Made by a program: the position numbers and the translations under genes. From a virus, in the IMG/VR virus record IMGVR_UViG_3300030117_003836, positions 1 through 56,056 of that record: a stretch of DNA of 56,056 nt. One strand, 5' to 3'. The notes under the pieces were generated by a model that saw nothing but the letters and a program-made list of their open reading frames with translations, was not told the DNA's origin and made no database searches. This document shows, in pieces, positions 44,723 to 50,500 of the stretch (position 1 is its first letter; the number at the start of each line of letters is the position of its first letter).

Positions 44723-45993
44723 TATTGGTTCCTCCTTACCATTTGTAATGTAGCATGTTCTAATGCTTTTTGTTGTACCTCTTCAGGCGTTAGTTGTTTA
44801 GTTACACTTTTCCATGTATCGCAAGTTTCTTTTATTGTACAATACTTTATACAATAAGAATCTTCTTCTACATTTACTCCATCATTACTTAGCTGACGTA
44901 ATTCCGATCTATAATCGCAACGATTTGCATTTGTAGCCCCTTGAACATTAAAGAACTCTTCATTGTTTTCTAAGCAAGTTGGAATACCATGATATGTTTG
45001 AGTTATTCTATTCAAAGGCTGTGTATTAGTATCATAATGAGTCATTACTCTATCTATAAACAATTGCAATGATATAAAATCTAGTGATTGTATACATGCT
45101 TGAAACTCATCTTCCAAATTACCTACACACACATATTTAAAATTATAATGATGTTGATTACTATGATTATAGCTATTGTGATTTCTAGAAATATAAGGAT
45201 GTTCTATTCCCATATAACTATCCCAATTACCGCCAATAGTATAAGCACTATTTCTTGCATTGCTAGAAAATCTACTATTTCTTATATTCTTTATTTTAGT
45301 TAAATCATGTTTTGCCATAATAATACTATTTAATAGTTTGTTTAAAGAAAATCTAACAGAGATATAACCACGTCCAGGTATTTCTATCTCTGCTATTTCT
45401 TCATTACTATCAACATGCTTATATGATAGTTTGACATCTTGATAATTATATATAATATCTAGTTTATAATTACATAATTCATCATCATTATCAAATTCTT
45501 CATGTAAAGCCATTGTAAATTTATGATTAGAATTTTCATACTGTTCCATTAAATGATTATATAGTATATTCCAAGCTTCTATTACATCATCAGTATTGTC
45601 TTGCATTATTAAACCTTGTTGTCTAAAGTTTATTAATATATTTTCTATATTATATAATTCATTTTTAATACCTCTTAATCTCCAATTAGCATTATCTTGC
45701 ACTCGTTGTACAACTTTTTCTAATGAAGCTGCTTTTTTATGCATTTCACCTTGATACCATAGTATTTGTTTTATAGTATCATATGCACCTGGTTTCCAAT
45801 AAAACTTTTTAGTAATACCTAAGTTTTTAGTTGGTGCTTGTAAATAATAAGATCTATTTACGTGATTAGGTCCTTGAATATATTTATGATTAAATTCATC
45901 TATAAGTTCTAAAACTTCTGCCTGTGGACCTAATTGTACATTCTCTATCAAACGTGTTAAGTTTGGATTTAATTCGAATAAATTAGTTTGCAT
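44722..45993 (-). CDS. E2-like conjugating enzyme candidate with Cys-rich tail
   Basis: The protein has 423 residues with AAGGAG upstream. The N-terminal 165 residues are helical. From about 175, beta strands lead to 'MGIEHPYIS' (H265-P266) and, after an H/N/S-rich insert, 'YVCVGN' (C289), then 'LDFISLQLFIDRVMTHYDTNTQPL'. This order (HPx, Cys, helix, N-x-x-P-L) parallels the E2/UBC core HPN...C...P-N-x-x-x-P-L, with C289 as candidate catalytic Cys. The HP-to-Cys distance (24) is longer than usual. Five more cysteines (340, 359, 381, 385, 391) may bind zinc. Place between Ubl and JAB genes supports E2 function, but the fold needs confirmation. Confidence 0.6.
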   Translation of the reverse strand: MQTNLFELNPNLTRLIENVQLGPQAEVLELIDEFNHKYIQGPNHVNRSYYLQAPTKNLGITKKFYWKPGAYDTIKQILWYQGEMHKKAASLEKVVQRVQDNANWRLRGIKNELYNIENILINFRQQGLIMQDNTDDVIEAWNILYNHLMEQYENSNHKFTMALHEEFDNDDELCNYKLDIIYNYQDVKLSYKHVDSNEEIAEIEIPGRGYISVRFSLNKLLNSIIMAKHDLTKIKNIRNSRFSSNARNSAYTIGGNWDSYMGIEHPYISRNHNSYNHSNQHHYNFKYVCVGNLEDEFQACIQSLDFISLQLFIDRVMTHYDTNTQPLNRITQTYHGIPTCLENNEEFFNVQGATNANRCDYRSELRQLSNDGVNVEEDSYCIKYCTIKETCDTWKSVTKQLTPEEVQQKALEHATLQMVRRNQ

Positions 45994-46015
45994 TTGTATC
46001 TCTCCTTATTTAATA

Positions 46016-46059
46016 GATAGGGGGACTGTGAGTGTGAGGTGAGTTTCGCCCCCCGTATC
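46016..46059 (-). other. GC-rich hairpin between Ubl and E2-like genes
   Basis: GATAGGGGG (46016-46024) pairs with CCCCC-G-TATC (46050-46059), nine pairs with one bulged G, around a GT-rich loop. It follows the Ubl stop and precedes the ribosome site of the E2-like gene. It could protect or end the short Ubl message so that Ubl is made in excess over the enzymes. No U-run follows. Confidence 0.45.
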
Positions 46060-46072
46060 TTGTTAGAACTAT

Positions 46073-46288
46073 TTACTGACAACCACCAGATTTATTATTC
46101 TGTACAGCTGCCACTACGGAACCATCAGTAAGCTCATGTGTATCCGCCACATTAGTACCATTTACTGCTATATCAGCATTAGAACTGATTTCTAATTCAG
46201 CTCTTAATTGAGCCACAGTTAATGATGTTACTTCTTTGTCAACGAATCCACCACCCGCTAACCATCTTATTGTTCTTGTGTTTGCCAT
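46073..46288 (-). CDS. Ubiquitin-like (beta-grasp, ThiS/MoaD-type) protein
   Basis: The protein has 71 residues with a strong AAAGGAGG. The pattern is a beta hairpin ('TIRWLAGGGFVDKEV'), a helix ('TVAQLRAELEI'), then 'IAVNGTNVADTHELTDGSVVAAVQ' and a C-terminal tail 'NNKSGGCQ'. V-N-G...L-x-D-G-x-V...GG is the signature of ThiS/MoaD and small ubiquitin-like modifiers, whose last Gly is adenylated by an E1. Here G68-G69 are followed by Cys-Gln, so a JAMM enzyme may have to remove two residues first. E1, JAMM and E2-like genes follow directly. Confidence 0.8.
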   Translation of the reverse strand: MANTRTIRWLAGGGFVDKEVTSLTVAQLRAELEISSNADIAVNGTNVADTHELTDGSVVAAVQNNKSGGCQ

Positions 46289-46310
46289 AAGGCCTCCTTT
46301 TTTTAGTTAA

Positions 46311-46466
46311 CTATCTCCATTTTTCGGCTGCGTCTACGTAGCAATCCTCAGCATATTCAGCCAGTTTTTCTAAATTAAGATTATTTTCTCTGGTATCTTT
46401 TAATTTCATAGTATATGATTTCATAGTACCAGTTTTATCTAATCTCCATACTTTTACTTTTAACAT
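46311..46466 (-). CDS. 51-residue basic protein upstream of the Ubl gene
   Basis: This short frame starts at ATG 46466, overlapping the end of the 175-residue gene, and stops 23 bases before the Ubl start. It begins 'MLKVKVWRLDKTGTMKSYTMKLKD', a beta hairpin, followed by a helical 'LEKLAEYAEDCYVDAAEKWR'. The beta-helix layout is slightly like a small phage modulator. Good overlap and ribosome context (GGAGGATTTACT) support a real gene. Function unknown; its closeness to the Ubl gene is notable. Confidence 0.6.
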   Translation of the reverse strand: MLKVKVWRLDKTGTMKSYTMKLKDTRENNLNLEKLAEYAEDCYVDAAEKWR

Positions 46467-46987
46467 ATAGTAAATCCTCCTGATTCTTTGCAGAATAATG
46501 CAAATCTTTCTACATTATCTTTACTAAATGGATAACTAGCCATGAATTTCACATCTTTATCATCGCTTTTTTCCATTTTAGCTCTTTGTTTTTCATAATC
46601 TTTACTATATCTATCAACAGTTCCATCTTCAATTAAATCCATTAATCTATCAGCTATGTCAATAGATTTCTTTTCATTAATTTTGCGTCCATCATTATAT
46701 GAACCAGAAGTCATTTCTTTTTCTGTTAATATATCATCACAATGTTCACATACAAATTCCCATAATGGGCGCCACCACCATACATTATTACGAAAATATA
46801 TACCAGGATTATCGTCATGATATTTATCCATTTGCTCCCAGTATTTAGTCCTATCTTCTTTACTAAGTTGATCTTGCATTTCCCACCTTTGTTTCCAATC
46901 CTGAATAGATTCTATCATGCCATATACACTAGTATCATCCAGTTTTACATTCATTTTAGGGTTTAACCCTGATAAATCAAATCCCAT
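46460..46987 (-). CDS. Conserved phage protein of the GFDLxGLNP type
   Basis: The protein has 175 residues. It starts 'MGFDLSGLNPK' and contains 'PGIYFRNNVWWWRPLWEFVCEHCDDIL', a combination seen in many phage early-region proteins of unknown function. The C-terminal half is helical and ends near 'KESGGFTIC'. Cysteines at about 80, 83, 167 and 175 might bind zinc. Its ATG overlaps the previous small gene by 11 bases. I recognise the family pattern but know no proven role. Confidence 0.6.
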   Translation of the reverse strand: MGFDLSGLNPKMNVKLDDTSVYGMIESIQDWKQRWEMQDQLSKEDRTKYWEQMDKYHDDNPGIYFRNNVWWWRPLWEFVCEHCDDILTEKEMTSGSYNDGRKINEKKSIDIADRLMDLIEDGTVDRYSKDYEKQRAKMEKSDDKDVKFMASYPFSKDNVERFALFCKESGGFTIC

Positions 46988-47144
46988 TTAAATTCACCCC
47001 CTTACAGATCATAGGTACACCAGGTAATGGCTCTACGCATTCTGTTTTATTTTTGTTAACATTGTCTTGTTCTTTGAGAATTATTATATCTGTTGGGTCA
47101 TTTACATTAACCAATAAATATAATGTGATTACTGTTGCTTTCAT
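46977..47144 (-). CDS. 55-residue protein with hydrophobic N-terminus
   Basis: The short frame starts at ATG 47144 (overlapping the preceding TGA) and stops inside the next gene. It begins 'MKATVITLYLLVNVND', a weak membrane or beta segment, followed by an N/K/E-rich part and 'CVEPLPGVPMIC'. A GAGGCAAA ribosome site is present. Overlaps at both ends support it. Function unknown. Confidence 0.5.
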   Translation of the reverse strand: MKATVITLYLLVNVNDPTDIIILKEQDNVNKNKTECVEPLPGVPMICKGVNLNGI

Positions 47145-47296
47145 TTTGCCTCCACATCATTATCTTTTAGTATTATTTCAATTCTAGACATTATTCTATT
47201 GCCTAGCTCATCATTTTTTTGTGTAATAGCTATATATGTATATACATCTCTTAATATTGCTAATACATCTTTTACATTTCTAAAGTGTACACCCAT
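47141..47296 (-). CDS. 51-residue helical protein
   Basis: A frame from ATG 47296 (sharing a base with the previous TAA) to TGA, which overlaps the next ATG (ATGA). It is helical, 'VKDVLAILRDVYTYIAITQKNDELGNRIMSRIEIILK', like a short coiled coil. The ribosome site GGAGAG lies in the previous gene. Real because of the tight overlaps; function unknown. Confidence 0.55.
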   Translation of the reverse strand: MGVHFRNVKDVLAILRDVYTYIAITQKNDELGNRIMSRIEIILKDNDVEAK

Positions 47297-47547
47297 TATA
47301 ACTCTCCTTCCAATGCTTTTACTTTATCTACTGTTTCTTTTAAAGTATCTGCATTTAAATGTCCTACTACATCATCAGTTATAGGTGTATTATATGTTAT
47401 ATTATATGTTTTAACTTCTTTGGGCGCGTCCTTTTCATCATCCCAGGTGCCTTCCCATTCTAATACTGCTAACTCTAAGCCATAGCTATATTCACTACAT
47501 ATAATACTTACTCCATAACCATTCTTAAATAAACTTACATCTGCCAT
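47296..47547 (-). CDS. Small acidic protein of unknown function
   Basis: The protein has 83 residues with AAAGGAG upstream. Beta-like N-terminal half ('GYGVSIICSEYSYGLELAVLEWEG'), then T/D/N-rich loop and a helical C-terminus ('LKETVDKVKALEGEL'). It is the first gene after a 523-bp stretch without genes. The pattern resembles small phage proteins that bind host enzymes, but no family was recognised. Confidence 0.55.
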   Translation of the reverse strand: MADVSLFKNGYGVSIICSEYSYGLELAVLEWEGTWDDEKDAPKEVKTYNITYNTPITDDVVGHLNADTLKETVDKVKALEGEL

Positions 47548-48070
47548 TGTATTCTCCTTTTAATTGTATGTGGCTGGTGAAGGATTTGAGATTACCTTCA
47601 AGATGATATTTCCCTATGGGCTTTTGACCTCACGACACATATAATAGCGACTGTCATCACTTTACTCATATTAAGCTGCGTGCACTTAATACATTGTAAA
47701 ATCTACTACAGAATATTATATCTTATACATCTCGGGAATACGAGTTAGATTCATAGTATAAGTTAATGCCGACATAAAATCTCTGCCTCTCGGCTTCTTT
47801 TTATGTTCTCGTTTACACCTACTTACATCCAGTGAGTTACCACCATATTACTGCCATTCAACAATAATATTAGACATCTCTTAGATGCAATACCTGTGTG
47901 CTTTTATGCAAAACACTTTCACAGGTTTACCATTTAACATAGCAAATTAATATCAGATGATCAGTCTAATATCTACTACTATGTACCACATGGGAGGGTC
48001 GCGTTTCACAGGGATGAACCTGTTACTTGACTTTATAAGCTTATGAAAGCTGACCCTCAGTTCTTATTAA
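47548..48070 (-). other. Gene-free, hairpin-rich tract A of the early operon
   Basis: No convincing coding frame occurs in these 523 bases. At least five stem-bounded units are visible: TATGTG/CACATA (47567-47641), CTTATAC/GTATAAG with inner CTCG/CGAG (47722-47762), crossing stems GCCGA/TCGGC and CATAAAA/TTTTATG (47768-47805, a possible pseudoknot), ACCTGTG/CACAGGT (47892-47926) and GAGGGTC/GACCCTC with two inner hairpins (47994-48058). No tRNA could be fitted. It may hold small RNAs, processing sites or an origin. Confidence 0.5.
47994..48058 (-). other. Three-way-junction RNA element in tract A
   Basis: GAGGGTC pairs with GACCCTC (7 bp, GC-rich). Inside are a CAGG/CCTG hairpin and a CTTT-AT-AA/TTAT-AAAG hairpin, together a compact three-way junction of 65 nt. 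Its size is close to a tRNA, but the D and T arms do not fit. It follows the stop of the 91-residue gene by 12 bases. Confidence 0.45.
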
Positions 48071-48346
48071 TTACTTAGGTTCTGGTAAAGAATTATCATA
48101 CAAATCTTCTTCTCTATCAGTTTTAACACCAAATATCCTTGTGCCACACCTTTTATGTAATGCATTAGTGTGTTTCTTAAGAATATATTCAGTATTTTCA
48201 GTTAATTCTTTAAGATCTTTAATCTTTACATCTTCATTACCTAATAATTTTAGGATAATGTCGCGCTGCTCTATAATAAATGCTATTAAGTGCATTGCTG
48301 TGTTACTTTGTAACATAGTTGTGTCCAACTTTATTTTATTATTCAT
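48071..48346 (-). CDS. Small helical protein of unknown function
   Basis: The protein has 91 residues; its ATG overlaps the upstream gene's stop. Helical throughout, with 'AMHLIAFIIEQRDIILKLL' and 'LKELTENTEYILKKH', and a polar tail. No motif was recognised. It is an early gene upstream of the conjugation cassette and could be a host-directed factor. Confidence 0.5.
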   Translation of the reverse strand: MNNKIKLDTTMLQSNTAMHLIAFIIEQRDIILKLLGNEDVKIKDLKELTENTEYILKKHTNALHKRCGTRIFGVKTDREEDLYDNSLPEPK

Positions 48347-48534
48347 TTATTCCAACCCTCCACATTTAATTTGCCGTATTTATCTTCATGACATGGTACA
48401 CAATTACGCTCTTTAACTTTACCAAAATCATACTCTTGTACTACTAATTTATTCCAATCAAAATATACTTTACATTCCTTGCATTCTGATTGAAATAGTT
48501 TACCTGCATCACCACCTCTTATGTATATTATCAT
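48343..48534 (-). CDS. Small zinc-ribbon-like protein
   Basis: The protein has 63 residues with AAGGAG upstream. Two cysteine pairs, 'CKEC' (about 18-21) and 'CVPCH' (about 45-49), with a W/Y-containing loop between, form a C-x2-C...C-x2-C zinc ribbon. It is the first gene after gene-free tract B. Such small ribbons often bind host transcription or replication proteins; here this is inference. Confidence 0.6.
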   Translation of the reverse strand: MIIYIRGGDAGKLFQSECKECKVYFDWNKLVVQEYDFGKVKERNCVPCHEDKYGKLNVEGWNK

Positions 48535-49111
48535 ACATCACTCCTTATTTATTTAATTCATTAGCCTTATAACTACTGACAACTAGTTACCAATAGTGTT
48601 GAAGACATATCTATTATTAACAACTTTTATTAATTATTAAATTGTTTATTAAGATAGTTTTATGATTTGCACATAAAATATAATAGTTATACGTATCCTT
48701 GGCTATTATCTAGACTCTAGATTTCATATTGATAATTAACTGTAATACTAAGCGCTATTGCTATTATAGGGACTACTAGTCTATCTTAATATGTTAATAG
48801 TATCATGATGGATCTAAGCTCATACTCTTGTCCACCTCTACATTATGAGAGAAACCCAGTCAGGGCCCTGTAGTGATACTAATGCTAAATCATTATAAGC
48901 ATAAGCCTGATAGTTTCTATAGACAAGTCTACACTATATCCTAGGAGTATAATGCAACTATATTTTATACAGTCAGTGTTATTAATTAACTGCTTTACCT
49001 ATGCTACAAATGATATTGACTTGGGTAATAAGGCACAATAAGACCCCAGAGCTATTTCAAGGTTGTATTAGTCTGTTATCTTATTGTTCTTATTAGTCAA
49101 ATGTTTATTCA
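48535..49111 (-). other. Gene-free, hairpin-rich tract B of the early operon
   Basis: These 577 bases carry no convincing gene on either strand. Visible inverted repeats are TATTAAGATAG/CTATCTTAATA (48647-48791, 11 bp, enclosing a TTTTATG/CATAAAA hairpin), the palindrome CAGGGCCCTG near 48862, ATAGTT/AACTAT with inner TAGAC/GTCTA (48910-48961) and CAATAAGA/TCTTATTG (49036-49086). No canonical tRNA is present. It may encode structured RNAs or a replication origin. Confidence 0.5.
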
Positions 49112-49315
49112 TTAGTTAGCTAACAATCCATGTATTGGTTCATTATTAATACTAACTCCAAAGCCTTGATCAGCTTTAGCTTGACAGAATCCAGCAATGT
49201 ATTCAGGACTCTTATCATATAATACTTTACTGCCCATTATCTCAGCAGCATGGTTTTTATTTTTACCATAGTACATTTCATTGTACCATTCTATTTTTAT
49301 TTTACTTGGTTTCAC
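49112..49315 (-). CDS. Small early protein of unknown function
   Basis: The protein has 67 residues with AAAGGAGG upstream. It starts 'MKPSKIKIEWYNEMYYGKNKNHAAEIMG' and has a helical 'PEYIAGFCQAKADQGFG' part. It is isolated between a 152-bp structured spacer and tract B, so it is translated on its own. It is not recognised; probably an early host-takeover factor. Confidence 0.5.
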   Translation of the reverse strand: MKPSKIKIEWYNEMYYGKNKNHAAEIMGSKVLYDKSPEYIAGFCQAKADQGFGVSINNEPIHGLLAN

Positions 49316-49352
49316 AATTACTATCCTCCTTTTGACAGTGTTTAGTGTAAGT

Positions 49353-49438
49353 TTATGTTATATATTACTGAATCATTAGACTATTATGGGTAGCTATATA
49401 ACTACGCTTTACCCTTACTTACTATAATAATAACATAA
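49353..49438 (-). other. Structured intergenic element (9-bp stem)
   Basis: TTATGTTAT (49353-49361) pairs with ATAACATAA (49430-49438). Inside, GGGTA pairs with TACCC and GTAG with CTAC in one long bulged arm. It lies between the first two early genes. It has the same design as the other spacers of this operon. Confidence 0.45.
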
Positions 49439-49467
49439 ATAACACATAAAAGGAGAAAACCTAAGGA

Positions 49468-49704
49468 TTATTCCTCAGGTTCCTCCAAATTACTTATCAT
49501 ATCACTTAAATCATGACCAAACATCGCAGCTTCTTCAGCAATAGCTTGTATCGCAAAGTTTCTACGCTGTTTAACTTGATATTGAGACTCTACACTCTTT
49601 CTAAATATAGGATCCCAACCCTTCTTAGCAGGTGCATTCAATATCATAGGACGAAACTGATTCAACACCTTCAACATTAGATTAACGAAATATTCTTTAT
49701 TCAT
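49468..49704 (-). CDS. First gene of the early operon, unknown function
   Basis: The protein has 78 residues with AAAAGGAG upstream. It is basic at the start and acidic at the end, helical, with 'FVNLMLKVLNQFRPMI' and 'RRNFAIQAIAEEAAMFGHDL'. Being promoter-proximal it is probably made first and strongly, as are host-takeover proteins in other phages. No family was recognised. Confidence 0.55.
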   Translation of the reverse strand: MNKEYFVNLMLKVLNQFRPMILNAPAKKGWDPIFRKSVESQYQVKQRRNFAIQAIAEEAAMFGHDLSDMISNLEEPEE

Positions 49705-49836
49705 TCTATCTCCTTTTTATTTCATAATATTATTAATTATTATTAATCATAAAATTCTAAATGAATTTTAACGAAAATTTCCTTTTGGAAATCCGCCCGA
49801 TAGGGCGGTTATATATCTAAAAGACCACACGATAAA

Positions 49837-49905
49837 ATGCTACAATTTTTAAACCTTTTCTCTTCGACAAACTAACATAATTTTTCACCTCTCTCGTCGA
49901 CAAAA
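49837..49905 (-). promoter_or_regulatory. Tandem promoter-like repeats for leftward early transcription
   Basis: On the minus strand TTTTGTCGACGAGAGAGGTG (from 49905) is followed by AAAAATTATGTTAG, and 33 bases downstream GTTTGTCGAAGAGAAAAGGT (from 49872) by TTAAAAATTGTAGC. Both copies have TTGTCGAnGAGA-A-GGT and an AAAAATT block at similar distance. They could be two host-type promoters (TTGTCG, about 17 bases, TTATGT) or sites of a phage RNA polymerase. Confidence 0.45.
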
Positions 49906-49993
49906 TCTTGGATTGCATACACAAAACCGACTGATTAGTCTGTAAAAATTATAAGTCATTGTTTTTCAACAACTTATGCATCAAAAAAAACGC

Positions 49994-50020
49994 TTGATTA
50001 TTTCAAATAAAGTATATAAT
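49994..50020 (+). promoter_or_regulatory. Rightward promoter
   Basis: TTGATT (49994-49999), 15 bases, TATAAT (50015-50020), followed by further TATATA. The -10 is perfect for bacterial sigma-70; the spacer is 2 bases short, or the -10 is the shifted TAATAT. Transcription would start about 25 bases before the GGAGG of the gene at 50058. Confidence 0.55.
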
Positions 50021-50057
50021 ATATATATAATGTTTTAACAATGTAATGGAGGTTATT

Positions 50058-50246
50058 ATGGCTACTAAAAAATATGTCTTAACAATACAATACGATGATA
50101 CTGGAGATAATTGTGAGTACATACAAGAAGAAATAGTTGATGATACTCCAGAAACTAAAAGAATAGTCTACGAGGCTAATGTGCAAGATTACTTTGACAA
50201 GCCAAGCTTAGCAATGTTACTAGATGATGAAATAGCAGAAGCTTAG
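50058..50246 (+). CDS. First rightward gene, small acidic protein
   Basis: The protein has 62 residues from ATG 50058, which has GGAGG with 5-base spacing; the ATG at 50046 is too close to that site. It is acidic with beta strands ('KKYVLTIQYDD') and 'EYIQEEIVDDTPETKRIVYEA', ending in EIAEA. Being the first product of the rightward promoter it may be regulatory. A GC-rich hairpin follows its stop. Confidence 0.6.
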   Translation: MATKKYVLTIQYDDTGDNCEYIQEEIVDDTPETKRIVYEANVQDYFDKPSLAMLLDDEIAEA

Positions 50247-50251
50247 TAATC

Positions 50252-50267
50252 GGCCCCTAGGGGGGCC
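50252..50267 (+). terminator. GC-rich hairpin after the first rightward gene
   Basis: GGCCCC (50252-50257) pairs with GGGGCC (50262-50267) around TAGG, a very strong stem in AT-rich DNA. No U-run follows, so it may be a partial terminator, a Rho-independent pause site, or a 3' stabiliser that sets high levels of the first gene over terminase genes. Confidence 0.45.
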
Positions 50268-50290
50268 TCGTTAATTAACAGGGAGATAAT

Positions 50291-50500
50291 ATGGATGTAT
50301 GGACATTAAATGAGAAGCTCAAACAAGTCACTAGTGAATTAGACTTGTGTAATAAGCGTTTAACGCATATAGAAAGTTTCTTGGGTAACTTGAATAAAAA
50401 GCTAGAAAGTATAAATAAGGTTTCAAATGAGGCAGTACAAGATAAGAAGGCTAAACCATCGAGTGTACGAACCAAACGATCCGCTGCCAAAAAATCTTAA
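50291..50500 (+). CDS. Small coiled-coil protein with basic tail
   Basis: The protein has 69 residues with AGGGAGA upstream. Residues 5-50 form a heptad-type coiled coil ('LNEKLKQVTSELDLCNKRLTHIESFLGNLNKKLESI'); the last 18 residues are K/R/S-rich. It overlaps the terminase small subunit by 74 bases. A role beside TerS in DNA recognition is possible; it is not recognised as a family. Confidence 0.55.
   Translation: MDVWTLNEKLKQVTSELDLCNKRLTHIESFLGNLNKKLESINKVSNEAVQDKKAKPSSVRTKRSAAKKS

Larger units (their letters stand above)
49705..50057. promoter_or_regulatory. Divergent control region between early and late operons
   Basis: The 353 bases separate the leftward and rightward operons and contain no gene. 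From left to right they hold two abutting perfect hairpins (ATTTCC/GGAAAT 49777-49792 and CCGCCC-GATA-GGGCGG 49793-49808), two promoter-like direct repeats for leftward transcription (49837-49905), an AAGT...TTGTT/AACAA...ACTT hairpin near 49952-49976, and a rightward promoter with an AT run. It is also the best place for regulator binding. Confidence 0.65.

Noticed and set aside
46977-47296. Non-coding gap between the 83-residue and 175-residue genes
   Set aside because: Two short frames of 51 and 55 codons with ATGA/TAATG overlaps fill it completely, so it was annotated as coding.
47548-49111. tRNA genes in the two gene-free tracts
   Set aside because: Several stem-bounded units are near tRNA size, and some have TTC-containing arms, but none could be fitted with acceptor, D, anticodon and T arms together.
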